Source of the DNA: Penicillus capitatus
Lineage: Eukaryota > Chlorophyta
Direction of reading: 5' to 3'
DNA: 64,000 nucleotides
Assembly: GCA_965649825.1 (NCBI GenBank)
Contig: OZ287696.1
Span: 992,001 to 1,056,000 of the forward strand
The notes below the pieces were generated by a model. It was given only the letters and a program-made list of their open reading frames with translations, searched no databases and had not been told where the DNA came from. Below, one piece after another: positions 29,609-43,300 of the stretch. Within the stretch, counting starts at the first letter, position 1. Every line of letters begins with the position of its first letter. The position numbers were made by a program, and so were the translations under genes.

Positions 29609-32310
29609 TCACAAGGGTTGTAGCGTGGTTCTTTCGACAGTGATCGTTAAGAAACCACTTCTGATGACAGCTTTGTTCTTGGATGTGAACTTAATCAAAG
29701 TCGCTTCCTTGCCAATGTCCGGAACAAAAACAGAATCGCCGATTGATGGGACCCAGTCAGCTGGAATCGTTCCAGTGCTCTTCTTCTCAATCGCTGCTGC
29801 GCCATCACTCTCTTGTCGATCACGATCAGGGCAGGCATCATCGCTCGATGCGCGCTGTATCGATTTCCTCGCAGCTTCTTGACTGCTCTTATGTTTGAGA
29901 AGCTGCAGAGAAGCTAAGCCTCGATCGTGGGCATGTCGATAATCGTCTGCCTCTTGTGCTGCGATTTGGTAATCCATTGTCGCCATCCGCCTCTCTGCCT
30001 CGTGCTTCTTTTGCTTGACATCTTCCATCTTCTTCTCTAGCGCTTCGATTTCATCGGCAATGCGTTCCAATCCTTCTTGCTCACCCTAGACGTGCGGATG
30101 TGTGTGCAACGACGGTTAAGATGCATACGTGCCTGTATTCTGGAGATGAGCATGTTCTCCGAAAGGTGCTGTCGGCCGAGAAGCTGCCTAGCAGCTCCGA
30201 TGATTCTCAGATCCATTCCCAGCCGCGAGGCAATGTTCAATGCATTGCTCTGACCAGGAATGCCCATGATCAGCCGATAGGTCGGCGCCAAGGCTTCGTC
30301 ATCGAACTCCATCGATGCATTCTCGAAAGGAGAATACGCTGTCCCATCCTCTCTTTCAAACTGCTGTTCATAGGCCAAGCTTTTCAGCAGGCCATGATGC
30401 GTCGTCACAACCGTCGTGAGTCCTGCTCCTTCGCCCGGTCGAACCAAAGCCTTCAACAAAGCGGCCCCTGTAAGGCATCCATGATATCAATCAGAGCATG
30501 CATTTGCGCACCTAAGGCGGCGCCCTCTTTCGGATCAGTGCCTGTGCCCAACTCATCCAACAGAATAAGACACTTGCCATCCGCAACCGATCGAAGATTC
30601 TGTATCCGATGCAAGTGGCCACTGAAGGTTGACAGACTGGCCGTTAAACTTTGCTCGTCTCCGATGTCTGCGAGGATTGAGCTGTAGAAGGGGATCCAGA
30701 CGGGTTGCTTTGCCGGGACGCCCAGACCTGCTTTGGCCATGAGGGCACAAAGCCCCAAGCTCTTGAGCAACGTCGTCTTGCCTCCCAGGTTCGACCCAGT
30801 GATCACCAATGCCTTTGTCTGGGGCGTTAAGATCACATCGTTCGGAATGGGAGGGGCCAAAACGGAGGCGTCTTTTAATCTCTGACGAGCGTTCATCTCC
30901 TCGCGGATCAGAGACTGTCCCATCAATAAAGGATGTCTCAGATTGATCAGCGAGACCAAGAGCTTTGTCTTCTCAGCCTTGGATGCTCCATCTGCTTCCT
31001 CATCTCCTGCGAAGGAGAACTGTGGAAAGGCTCCATCGATCCATGCCGTATATCGGTATCTTGCACAAGCTGTGTCCAGATCGACGACCAACTGTCACAT
31101 CATCGACAGATCAGCACTGGATCCGGAGGAATAGCATGGTGCATCTCTTCCTCACCTGAAGCAGATGTGAGAAATGATTGACTTGGTCGACGACCTGAGA
31201 AGTCAAATTCCAAAGAACCGTTTCTTCGGCGTTCTTCATTTCAGCGTAGGCCACGGCGAGATTGTTGTTCAGTGTTAAAGCTGAACGTGGCTCACAGTAC
31301 ACCTTCCCACTGGCACCGGCATCCAATACCAACACGCCACCAGGGACGTCTCCACCTTTGGGTATGGCCACACACAGTCTACCCTCGTACAGACAAGGAT
31401 GGTGCCGGATGGAATGCGAAGAGACACGTGCCTTCCGGAACGTTCCGCGATCTCTCCGGGAAATGACTGAAGCAACTGTTCCAGTCTCTTCCAGATCTGC
31501 TTGTAACGTCCACGTGCGCTCATCAGATCCCGAGAAGCGGAATCTGTCAATGAGCCGTCTTCTTCTATCGCAGAGGCAATCAGATCAACAAACGTCATAT
31601 CAATTTCTGTCTCCGACCAAGGACGCACGACGATGTCGGCCATCTGTCTCAGTTCACGATAGAGATCTCTCTTGCGAAATGGACGCGTGATTGCACTTCT
31701 CAGCATCTAGAAAGAGTGAGAAATGAAATCTCACACTATGAGAGCATCCACAACCTGAGAGACAGAGAGAAGCGTCGCGAGTGCTTTCAGTTGTAAGCCC
31801 GAGAGCATGCCTCCTCGGCTGCATCGATTCAGAGCCCGCATCACAGCGTCTGTCGAGAGCGAGCCGAAATCGAGTTCCACTTTCAGCTGCGCGATCAACA
31901 CTCCGATGGCTGACGTCTCTGCTTGGAGAATTAGAGCTTCCTCGCAGCTTCGCCCTTTCTTTAGACGTCGACATCCTTTCTTCCCTGCCGTCGTCGTGGC
32001 AAATCGACTCACATGTGTGCACAGTTCATCCCACTCCAATAGACGCTCCGTGCACCTAACAAAGCACCTCCATATCATTTAGCCTTTCTACCTGACCCTA
32101 CGATTCGGGGTCTTCCGCCTTGGCACGTGTCGTAAGAGCGGTCAATGCGTGAGAGACGCGCGCCCATCCCAGGGGTCGTTGAGTGATCTCCCGCTGTTTC
32201 TGCCTGTATGGACTGTGACGCCATCCATCGACAAGACGACGGGTCGTTCGCAAATGTCGTCCACGCGCGTAAGGCAATGGCGCAAGATCAAGCGAAAGGG
32301 TTGTCCGCAT
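29609..32310 (-). CDS. mutS2: Plastid MutS2-like ATPase without Smr domain
   Basis: ATG 32310 opens a transit peptide (Arg-rich, LAPLPYARGRHLRTTRR). A 46-nt intron then joins it to the MutS2 start (ERLLEWDELCTHVSRFATTT). Later exons carry the clamp and connector regions. The ATPase follows: Walker A GSNLGGKTTLLKSLGL, STFSGHLHRIQNLRS, Walker B LILLDELGTGTDPKEGAALG, switch TTHHGLLKSLAY and PGQSNALNIASRLG. A coiled coil and a small beta domain (DSVFVPDIGKEATLIKF) finish the protein. Bacterial MutS2 rescues collided ribosomes and suppresses recombination, using a C-terminal Smr nuclease. Here the protein ends at TTLQPL with no Smr domain, so the nuclease step is missing or supplied elsewhere. Confidence 0.9.
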
Positions 32311-32413
32311 GGTAATGTACGACAAAGATAGAAAGGTTGGCGACAAAATACTGTTCCCTCAGTCAAAGCGTTTAAAATAGCGACGTTAAACGAGACCTCG
32401 CGCAACTGGGTCT

Positions 32414-32830
32414 CTATTTTCTCTTCTGCAGAAGGGCTGGATGCAGATTGGGCAGAACCCCACCGCTACGGATCGTCACATGACTCAACAACCTCGCGAG
32501 CTCTTCATCCTTGCGCACTGCCAACTGAATGTGGCGTGGCGTAATTCTGCACAGCAGACGGGTCGCTCAGCCTCCTTCCTTTACGAAGGGCACACAAACG
32601 CACTTCTTTCGACTGTTGTCCTTTGCTGCCTTGCCACTGAGTTCGAGTATCTCGGCACAGAGGTACTCGAGCACAGCTGCCAGAAAAATCGGTGCTGAAA
32701 GAGCGAGACGTTGCGAATAGCGTCCTTGTTTGAGGTAGCGCCCAATGCGCCCGACAGGAAAGTGAAGACCGGCTCGCGCCGATTTCGTTTGGCGGCCTGG
32801 TGGCCTAAGAGATTTTCCACGCCCACTCAT
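32414..32830 (-). CDS. Histone H2A
   Basis: Exons 32830-32604 and 32546-32414 join over a 57-nt intron to give 119 residues. The sequence is canonical H2A: MSGRGKS start, [72 protein letters not shown], then [19 protein letters not shown]. It lacks the SQE motif of H2A.X and the features of H2A.Z. An intron is unusual for replication-dependent animal H2A genes, but many algae and plants have them. No other histone gene is in the window. It lies 103 bp upstream of the MutS2 start on the same strand. Confidence 0.95.
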
Positions 32831-33046
32831 AAAACTTTTGTTGCCACGATCAACGTCCGTCGGAATGACGACAAAATGAAACGATTCGCCACAGCGCATC
32901 ACATTTAACGACCATTTCCGCCATTTCGCTCAACGCGGCAGAGAAAAAACAGTGAGTGGGTTATCGGGGCCTGTTGTTACACTGGAGGGAACGAAGGGCA
33001 GTCCTGTCAGTATATTGACAAAGGAAAATTTGCTTAATGTTCTCTA

Positions 33047-33064
33047 ATGGATGGATGGATGGAT
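33047..33064. repeat. ATGG microsatellite
   Basis: About four and a half copies of ATGG, just beyond the stop of the vWA-protein gene. Confidence 0.8.
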
Positions 33065-33089
33065 GTGTGAGACTCGATCGCTTGTGCGC

Positions 33090-36000
33090 CTACAATTTGG
33101 AAAGCACAATGAGGAAGGCAAGGGCACTGAACACAGATCCAAAAAAGATGAGACTGCGAGCAGTGAGTCCCAATTTGTGCTTATTCTCGTTTTCTTCATC
33201 AGCTCCTGTCTCATTCGTTTCTCCATTGAGTCCCACCAATTCTCTGTTAACTTCGATGCTCTGCATAAAGGCATCGATCTGTTTTCGCGTGCTGTTGTTT
33301 GCAAGTCTATTGAGACGGCTGTGCGTTCGAGAGAGAAAAAGAATGATTTCTGAAATGAGTGAATCGTCCTGATTCTGAACTTGGTCGATGGTCTTCAGTG
33401 CGTCACCGAGGATATCTGTTGCCTTGGTGAGGTCTCTCTTTCGAGCAGATTCCATCGACTGATCCACTGCTTTGATAGCAATGGGCTTGATCTTCCTGCG
33501 TTCTTTGATGACATTTTTGGGCGCCCGCTTTACGCGAAGCATGGAGACTGGTGTCTTGAACCATCGACGTTTCTGAGTGTGGAAGAAGGAGAAGGAGTAC
33601 TCGAAGAGATCGGCATCGCCCTTCCATTCATCCAGCGACAACTTCAGCTTCACGGAGTGACTGGATCCAGGTTTCATATCGGGAAGAGCTGCTGTCCATG
33701 TAGGAAAGCTCTCGATGCGCCAGCCATTGGATTTGATATCGATCGACGTATTCATCCAGGACGACGGCGAGATGTGCAGTCGCACACCCTGAAGCACGAT
33801 ACCCTTGAGCCCCTTGACCACGTCTTCTACCGCACTGTCCATTTCCTCTAGGGAGTTGATGAGATACTTGGCCCCACTCGTCAAACTCGAGATCGGATCT
33901 GTCTTGCTGGCTTCTGTCGGACCGACGATGAATGTCATGACCTTGACAGGTGCAATGGGATGTGTAATGTATGGAGCCAACAGTTCATCGTAGCGCGGAT
34001 CTTTCACCATGCAGACCGAGAAAGCAGCAGAGAAGAGCAGGATAAGACGATCGGATCCGTTCGTCACCTCTTCCATCTGTTCCAATCCAGCACGGAGACT
34101 GGAGTAAAGATCTGCTGGTTGGCCTGAACTGGCAATGCTCTCTAGGAAAGGCTGCACATCTTGCACGGTCGATGCATCGACTTCGATGGCAGGGAGTGTC
34201 TTTGTATCGCCGTCTCTGCTGACCACCGTGATCAGTGTGACGGTGTATCCGTCGTCCAAGACAAGCTTCTTTATGATCTCCGTCGTCGTCATGGCCTGTG
34301 TTAGAAGGATAGGCACTTCACGTTCGATGAGTGTCGTGTAATCGACAGCATCCAATACAGCGACAATTGTCAGATGGTGTGGTTTCGCTGGCCTGTAAGG
34401 AGAGCGAGCAGTGATGGTGAGCTCAGGATGGTAATGCACTTCCTCTTCAAGAACGGACTGCGGTTTGTGCTTAATGGACGCCAATTGTCCATGATCCGAG
34501 ATGTGTTCTTCGTCAGGCTCCAATGTACCGATGGTCTCGGCCACGAGTTGAGCCGCAGAGAATTGTTTTCTGTCCTCCACGAGATTCGTCAGATAGTGTT
34601 CGATTTTGGCATGTTTGGATATGATTTCTTTGATCGGCGACTGCTGGGCAACACTCGAGTACTCAGATAGAATTCTGAACTTCGTCGTTTCGACCAAGGC
34701 ATCGCCAACTGCATTCTTGCCTAGATGCAGCATGCTGGCGTGGACGGACTCTTCCATCATGTCCAGCAAGAAATCGATCTCCTTGACGACCTTCTCCTTT
34801 GTGCGGGTGGTTGAAACGGTGGAGCTGAACTTCTTGCTCTTTCCTGCACGGAGACTGTAATAATGCCCCGAAACTTTCATGAAATCTGTCACATCAATCA
34901 TCTGCGCTTTCGCCGACTCCAAGGCCGCTGATCCAAGAGACAGCACAAAACGAATATCCAGATGGTCTCCATACTTAAGAGATGGCATACTGACACCTGA
35001 GCCCGTGAAGTGGGCTTCTCCATGAACACTACTGATTTCTTTGAGGGTCGCTCCGCCCAGAAGCGTCGCATTGATATCAATCTTCTTACAGAAAGTCGTA
35101 TCGATCCAGAGAACGGCTTTGCGAGCAGCATCGCCAATATCACTGTCCCTTTTCTCTTTCGTCTCGCCCTCCACGCTGTCCAGCTGCGCATGGTGTCCAC
35201 CACTGAGCTGACTAACACTTGAGATCACTTTCTTCGAAGCTTCATCGAGGCCTGAACTGAAAGTGAAGATTGTCAACGGCGATGCGCCATCCTTCAGTTG
35301 CGTTTGTGCTGTCTCTTCTAAGGCGACAGTATCCTCTCCTTCCTGGAGTGTGCTCGTCACCACCCAGAACAGAACAGAAACGGTGACGTTCGGTGTTTGA
35401 CTCTCTGTGATGCCATCTTCCAGAACAAGGCTATAGTCTGCAGTACCTGATGCTTCCGTTTCTTCAATTGCTTTCATAACATCTGGAATCTGTTCTTTGT
35501 CAAAATCTTCACTGCTATAGATTGGCGTCAATTTCTCACTCCAGATATAGATACTGACACTGCGAGTACCTCTTCTGCTAGCAACGAGTGAGAGCAGTGC
35601 TTTTGCAATTTTCTGAGTAATCTCGGCGTCGGCAGTTGCTGAAGCGTCAAGGATGATCGTCACGTGGGCATCGATCAAATGTCCTGTGGGTTTCGGACTG
35701 CCGAGTGTCATCTTGACCGTCACATACGTATCGGATGCGTTGACGATGGGCGGTTGATCGAAATCCACCTCAAGCACTTCTTCAGGAACAACTGGCCTCT
35801 CTAGCAGTTCCTCTTCCTTCTCAGCTACAAACAGACACAGATGCACCTGTCAGTCACAGACACATCACTCTTTCCAACACGATCTCACTTTTTCTCTGCG
35901 ACATGACAGGTTTCTCTGTTGCTGCAAAGAAAAGAGAAGTCCGTTAGTTTTGTGGGGCAAGAGAAGCGTCGCTCACTTTTGACGGCCGTCGGGGCAACGT

Positions 36001-39000
36001 AGGCAGGGACATCCAATTTCTTACGGACCTGACGGATATGTTTGACCACACGGTGTTTCGTTTCTTCGCCGATGTAGAGAGAGTAGATCATACGCACGAG
36101 GTCTTCCATATCTTGGACGACTTCATGGATCACCACATCTTCTTTCTCGATGCGAATGATGACGGAAATGTTGAAGGCCAGTTTGGAAAGAGCGTCGTCC
36201 AGTTTGTCATCGCGGATCAACTTTTCGATGTCCTTCAGCGTGTCATCTGTCGAGTTGCGTACATCGATCCTCTGCTGCAGCATCTCGGGCTCGACTCTGC
36301 TGACCACGAAGGGCACGAGTTGTTTGTCCCACGTGAAGAAGGACCGCATGTCATAGTACTTAAAGGATGCGCTGAAGACGATTTGGGCGTACATATGTTC
36401 ATCCATCTCGAAGACCATATCAAGGACCAGTCCTTCGCCGTAATGCACATCGGGAAGATCGTATTGACCCTTTGGATTTGGAGCTTGGCCGGCGACGCTT
36501 GTCAAGGACACGTGGTCACTTTCCTGGACTTCGATCTGGACTCTCTTGGCGGCTGTGTAGAAACAGGCGCGTTCGATGCGACGTGCACCGTCTGTCCAGT
36601 CCTTCTGTTCGGGTACCGTCGAGAGACGGGATTTCACCCAAGGCTGGTAGCGATCAAAATACGCTGCCGGAGATTCCTTGTCCATGAGAAGAGGGACAAA
36701 TGTCAATGGATAGTCCAGACGACGCATCTGGTCGTCAAACAGCTTGGCATCTTCCTCAGCTGTCTCGATCTTCAATGATTTTCCCACCAGGCAGATCATG
36801 GCCAGATCGTGTTGCTCTGAAATATCTTCCAGAATGGCGAAGCCTTCGATCACGGCAGCGATGAAACTTCCTTCGCCGCCCGGCGTAATCGCGTCAAAGA
36901 TGCTTTCGATCTGTTCGGCTGTCACATCAGAAAAGAGTGATTTCTCGAGAGTGACGGTGACCTCCACTCCATAGACAACGATGGAAATGTAGGCACTCTT
37001 GAATACGTCTGATTTCTCATAGCGTTTCCATGTATGCACCACAATGGTCTTCATTGTTGTTAACTGCTCAGCTGTCACTGTCTCAGATCCATCCACAATG
37101 AAGACAACAGAGGTCGGCGTTGCGGCGGCTGGCAATGGAATGGGTTCCAGTGCAAGACTGACGTTAAACGTCTGAGGGGCAGATGAGATTTCTTGTGGAG
37201 CTTTGCGGTAACTCGCCGTAAAGACATCGTCTACCGGACGCGTCGGAATCTTCTCGATCGTGTCGACGAACTCTTTTCGGCTTTGCTCTCTCGAATCCGT
37301 ATCGTAATACTTCTCGATGCGGAACACGCGTCCCCTTGTTCCCTTGGATCTTTGAGTGACGAGCAAATCTCTCAAGCTCTCGAGCTTCAGACATGCGTCT
37401 CTGAGCGAGGTGTCTCCTGCCTGGACGTCCTCCAGCGCGGTACGCACAGAAATCAAATCCGAAAGCAGGTCTGCTTTGAAATCGCCCTTCTTATACGTGG
37501 ACTGAGCGACAACATCGATCGCCTTCGACACGATATCGATGACGGCCGCCACACTTTTTTCACTCATACATTGCTTCGATGCCTTGCGGAACATCTCGGC
37601 GACTTCTTTCTCCAGCATGCGCTTCGTGGTCGTTGCGGAGGTCTTCTTGCTGACGACGTGGTAATCGGTCAGACGATGTGTCTCGCATGTAATGGCATCG
37701 AAGTAAGAAACATCCACATTGAGAAGTTTGCTGAGCTCTATGTCTTTCGGCGCCTTTAGTGTCAAGAGGACTTCTCGACTCTCGTCTTTGAACATATCTA
37801 CAAACGAGACAGCGGCGTAATGGCCTGAGAGTGCGTCTGCCATAGGAAAGACGTTTTGGATCGTGATGTTCTTGATTGCCGTATCGATCTCGATCTTCAC
37901 CTTCTTCGCCGCCACACTTAACAGACCACCAGCTGCGTCGCCAAAACTCGATGCAATGTCGGATTCGTCACGGAGGATGTAGAGTTGTCCTTTGCCAGCT
38001 TCGGCGATCTCTTTCAGCAGTTTATCATCGAAATCGCCCAGACCAAAGGTGTAGACGGAGACAGGGTACTCGGATGCGGACAGCATCTGTTTAAGCTCCT
38101 TTACGATGGTGTCGCGGCCGGAGCTCGGAACGCCATCGGTCAGCAGGAAAACGACTTGCGTTCCTCCGCATTTGGGATGGGCGATCTGCTCCTCGATGCC
38201 TTTCTGAAGACCCGACCAAAGCTGCGTTCCGCCGTCTGCAACCACGTTATCCAACTGCTTTTTCAGATCAGCGACGTCGATGTCGGACGCTTTCTTTAAC
38301 TTCTGAAGCGTCACGACATCATTCGAAAAAAGAATCACACCGAGGGAGATCTTGGAATTTTTCTGAGCTAAGAGCCAGTCAATCATGTGCTTCTGTGTCT
38401 GGATCATAAGATCAAAAGGATCGCCGTACATCGAACCGGACTTGTCCAACACGGACGTCACATAGAGTGGCGGCTGCTCTTGTTTGAGATTCGGAGCATG
38501 AATTTTGAGCAGCACTTCGATTTCGTTATAGTCGTCATGTTCAACAATGTCACTCACGGCATAGGTAAATTTCATTTGGAATTTTGATTTGACTTCGCTA
38601 GGCAACACCCTCTGCTTCGCCTCCTTCTGTGTCTTGAGCTGCGACATGGTCGTCGTGGCTTCAACGGTTTCGTACTTGGCGTCTGTCAAACCCGTTCTCT
38701 GTTTCTTAACGGCGTCAATAACGCCATCCAATGTGGCTCTTCCCTCGACTGTCACCTCTGGCGAATTCTCGAGCTGTTTCCGCACCGTTTCCATGTCTTT
38801 CCGCACCGATTCGAGATAAGGAACCTTGGTGTAGCCGCCTTTAACAACGTAGAGTTCTGTGTCTTCGATCTTCTGAACACATGTCGGCAGATCGTCCTGT
38901 GCGAGACTCGTTGCCGCGACTTCGAGCCGATCGGCAACATCATAACGAACAGCTTGCACGGCGACCGGTGTGAGCTCTGTACGCACTGTCGGTACCGTTC

Positions 39001-40088
39001 CGTTTCGCTGGACGACGTCGGTGTTCACATTTCGAGTGACCTCTTCGAAACTGGATGCATCGACAAACGATTCCTGGATCTCGAGGGCATCGCCTTCTTC
39101 GCATGTGTTGCTCAATCGCATTTCGATGACGATATCGCGATGCTCTTGCATAAACAAGTCACCCAGATATAACACCGTACCGTCATCTGTCTCGTCCACT
39201 TTACCTCCACTGCGGACGGCCGTCACTTTTGCATTGCCTGTCGGTTTTATCCAGTAATGCATGTTGAATGCCACCGAGGTCAGCAGCCCTACACCCAAGT
39301 CACTTCACATCTGCGCAGGCCGCGGCCGTCGTCTTACCGCCGAGCGCGGAACCGAATGCCTTAGGAACGTCGACTTCATCGGAGAGAATATACAAGACGC
39401 CTTTGCCGACGTCGGCGATTTCGTTGAGCAAATCGAAATCGAGGTCTTCGCCAAATCCGAAGGTGTAAATCGCAACGGTCTCTTTTGCCGCGGCTACCAT
39501 CCGCTGAACCGCGGCCGTAATGTGATTCGAGTCTCTCTCGCCGCGCGTCGGTCTGCCATCGGTGAAAACGAACACGACGCGAACATAGTTCCCCTGTTCA
39601 TCCGACGTCTGCTGTTGGATGCCGGCCTGGATGCCAGCCAATAGGTTCGTTAGACCTTCTGCTGTCGTCGCATTGATTTCTTTCTGAATCTCCGTCTTCG
39701 TTTCGTCCGTCAATTCTTGAAGCGGCGTCAATTCCTGAGCTTTGGTGCTGAAGATAACGGAACCGAATTTGTGTCCGACCGTTTCGCGCGAGAGTCGCTC
39801 AACGAGATAGTTATTCGTCGCCTGAAGCAGCTGGAGCTTCGACTCAACCATAGAACCGGACACATCCATGACGGACGTCAGCGACAGCACGGGACGCGCG
39901 TCGCGATTTCCGGCGGCAGCGATGCGGAGAACCGCCGTCGCCTTTTGGGCCTCACAGCTGTAGTCCGTATACTCATACTCAAGCGATGTTTTAATAGGGG
40001 GTTCGTCATTCGCTGCCAAACTGGCTGTCCATAAAAGAAGGCAGGCGATGTTCAGCAAAAGTAAGCAGGGCAGAAACGCAAAAGACAT
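33090..40088 (-). CDS. Giant secreted protein with five vWA-like domains
   Basis: Four exons (40088-39338, 39288-35977, a 33-nt exon 35921-35889, 35824-33090) join to exactly 6,831 nt, 2,276 residues. Introns are 49, 55 and 64 nt. The N-terminus is a signal peptide (AFLPCLLLLNIACLLLWTA). Domain A1 has an intact MIDAS (VMDVSGSM, TDGRPTRG), as does A2 (VLDKSGSMYG, TDGVPSSG). Three later domains are degenerate (VFIVDGSETV, TIILDASAT, VAVLDAVD). The extreme C-terminus is hydrophobic (SLIFFGSVFSALAFLIVLS), a GPI signal or tail span. Intact vWA domains bind ligands through a metal ion, so a surface adhesion, matrix or protease-binding role is likely. The layout resembles inter-alpha-trypsin-inhibitor heavy chains in tandem, but no full VIT domain is clear. 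Its start is 221 bp from the divergent AP-4 start. Confidence 0.8.
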
Positions 40089-40309
40089 GATGAAGAATGC
40101 TGAGACCGGTGTAATCTGACCCGATTTTATATCCACTTAATGTCGCCATTATACATGGCTGCGTGCATTTTCGGCCGTTCTGTCTGTCGCGCCTGTTGGC
40201 TCATCCGCGACTTTTTTATGTTTCGAATCTCGACCGTATCTCTTTTGCCTTCATTGAGTAGTGACGTCCCTCTCGCGTCTCGCTCCCCATCTCTGTTCGC
40301 GCTTCGAAC

Positions 40310-43300
40310 ATGGCGACGCGTCTCAAGAACCGTATGGGGGATGAATTGGAACGCCTGATAAAAGCGATAGGCGACTGCAAGTCCAAATCGGAAGAAGATC
40401 GCATCTTGTATCGGGCCATGGAGTCGACCAAGGCATCCGTCAAAAGCGGAAAAGTTGACAAGCAACGGACACGGGATTTCTTGATAAAGCTCCTGTATTT
40501 TGAAATGCTTGGACACGATGCGTCGTTTGGACATTTCTTGGCCGTCCAAGCCTGTGGCTCCAACTCCATCCTGACGAAACTCGTAACAGCACGACGCTTT
40601 GTTTGACGGTGTGGTGATACAGGAGATGTCTGACCAGGTGGGTTATCTCTCGGTCGCTCAGTTTCTGGACTCCTCTGACAGTTTGATCCTTCTCTTGGTC
40701 AACACGTGGAGATCAGACCTTCAAAACGACAACCATATTATCGGTTCGTCTGGCAATGTCTGAGAAGTCTATGCGATTCATCGAAGCTGTTGTGTATCAG
40801 TCTGCGCAGCGCTGACGGCTGTTTGCAAACTGGTGAACAGCGATGCCGTCGGTGCCCTGGTCGAACAGGTGGTGACCCTGACGTCGCATGCCAAGGAGGG
40901 TGTGCGCAAGAAGGCCATCATGGCACTCCACAGGTTCTGTCAAATGGACCCCACAGCAGAGGGCGGCTTGAGTGGTATCGATGTCAATGGTATACTTCGC
41001 AAGACGCTGTGCGACAAGGTAGGCTCAGAATAAAAAACCGCATTATACAGGATGAGAATCCTACTGATGTGTAGGATCCTTCTGTTATGGGTGCGACCCT
41101 TTGTGCTCTCTACGAATTGGCAAAGCACGATCCCTACCCTTACCGTAATCTCATTCCCAGCTTGTCCGCCATCATTAAACAAGTTATCGAGCATCGTTTG
41201 AGCAAGACCTACGAATACCACCACTGTCCAGCTCCGTTTATACAGGTCTGCTGCATTACGCGTAGATTCGGTTACTCTTTTCATTTGTGTGATGCAGATT
41301 CGCTTGTTGAGACTGATAGGACTGCTGGGAAAGGGCGACAAGCCATCGACGGACAACATGCGCAACATCTTGCTGAGTGTTGTTCGACATGCCAATCCGC
41401 GCAACACCATTGGATTTGCTGTTCTCTTTGAATGCATCCATACAATCACAACGGTCAGCCCAGACAGCACCCTCCTCGAAGCAGGTCTGCCTCCTTTGTC
41501 CCCGATAAGACATCGCAGACGACGCGTTGATGTGACAGCTGCGAAAGCAATCTATACGTTTCTCCGTTCCGAGAATTCTCACAATCTAAAGTATATGGGG
41601 CTCGATGCATTGGGTGGCATTGTCAGCATCAACCCACGTCAAGCCCAGGAACACCAGACGGCTGTGATGGACTGTTTAGAAGACCCGGATGACACACTTA
41701 AATTAAAAACACTTGAACTTCTTTACAAAATGACGACGGCATCGAATGTAGAGGTATGTGTGCTGACATCGCCGTGGCGTGACTTGGAGAATGGTGTGTG
41801 TATTAGACGGTCGTTCAGAAGTTGCTTCAGTATTTGCATACGTGTTCGGATGAGCACACGATGAACGACATCTGTCAGAAAGTGAGTTATTTGGCAGAGA
41901 CCTATGCACCGTCAACGCTTTGGTATGTGGAAACCATGATTGAAATGTTTGAAGCTGCGGGAGACGCTATCCCTGTCCATGCCGAACACAATCTCATGAA
42001 ACTTGTGGCAGCTCAGGAAGAAGACTTGCATCAATCGGTCGTCGAAATCTGCCTCTCTGTCATCGACAAGCCAAAACTGCCACAGTCGTTGCTCAAGGTA
42101 ACAGACCTACGGCATTCCTATGGCAGCCTTTAGGAATACCTGCGTTTCCAGGTTATCTGCTGGATACTGGGAGAATACGGGACACTTGTGGAGCAGCTGC
42201 CCGACAGTGATATCTCATTGCTCCAAGTCCAAGAAAAAATGTGTGAGCTCATTCAGATCTCCAATCCGGATGAAGTGCTGCAAGGATATATCCTGACGGC
42301 TGTGCTCAAATTGACAGCCAGTAGAGGCGGGGGTCTCGCGTTGGATACAGAGGAGCTCCTTCGCAAATCGTTGACATCCAAGTCCATTGAGTTACAGCAG
42401 AGAGCTCGTGAGCTACAGTCCTTTATGACAGAAACAGCAGAAGCAGCGCGTCACGTGCTTCCCTTTGACGCCTCTTGTGAAGACCTCTCAGATCAGCTTC
42501 CTGAGCTGCAGACCCTTTCTTTTATGAATAGCTATGTGCAAGAGGCATTGGGCAACGGAGCCGTCGGATATGTCCCTGAATCTGAACGTGACGAATTTGG
42601 CGTGTCGTTAACTGTCGTGTCCGACATTCCTGATGCTGGTCTGCGATATGACCCCTATCAGACACCCGTTGCGCCAGAGGTGCCCGTTGGAATGGCTTCC
42701 GTCCCAGCAGAAGTGCCAGAAACGCAACCGGATGTTCCTATGACGGTCTTTACACAGGGGTCCTCGCATCTGACACTCCCAGTCAAGTCCAGGAGATGGG
42801 GACCTGCTGAACCAGAAGTGCGAGAACCTCCCGTCCTGCGGATCGAGAACGTCAACAGACTGGAGTACTCGCAGCCAGAACAGGAAATACCGATTTCACT
42901 GGGCAGCAGCGAACCGATGAACGGAACGACGGAGCCAAACGAGAGAGACCTCCTCAAAGCTTCCCTCTTCGGCGATGGGACACCTTCCTCATCGCAAAGC
43001 AGAAAGTGCATTCATCAGCGATCTCTCTCGTCATCTGCTCACTCCTATGCTTTCCCAGGACTGCGGATCAAAGCAGAAAGAACTCAGAGGGCAAGCTCAA
43101 GACGACAGCCCCTCAAGTGAAAAAAGCAGATCCCGTTGCTGATATGGATCTCCTTGATCTTTCGGATCCTCACGATGCGGCTGCACCATCCAACCAACCA
43201 CCATCAGGTCTATTTTTTCTGACTGTTGGAGATGGTGACGGATCTGTTTGTAGATCCCTTTGAACATGTAGATTTGTTGAGTGGCGGAACAAACGGCGTT

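Noticed and set aside
33090-33098. C-terminal SKL peroxisome signal on the vWA protein
   Set aside because: The protein has a signal peptide and the SKL ends a hydrophobic tail, so peroxisome import is unlikely.
33090-35846. Treating the three long vWA frames as three genes
   Set aside because: Splice joins at 39337/39289, 35976/35922 and 35888/35825 keep frame and give a total that is a multiple of three; only the first has a signal peptide.
39261-39644. Long plus-strand frames opposite the vWA gene
   Set aside because: They are antisense shadows: the minus frame has vWA motifs and clean splice joins, while the plus frames have none.
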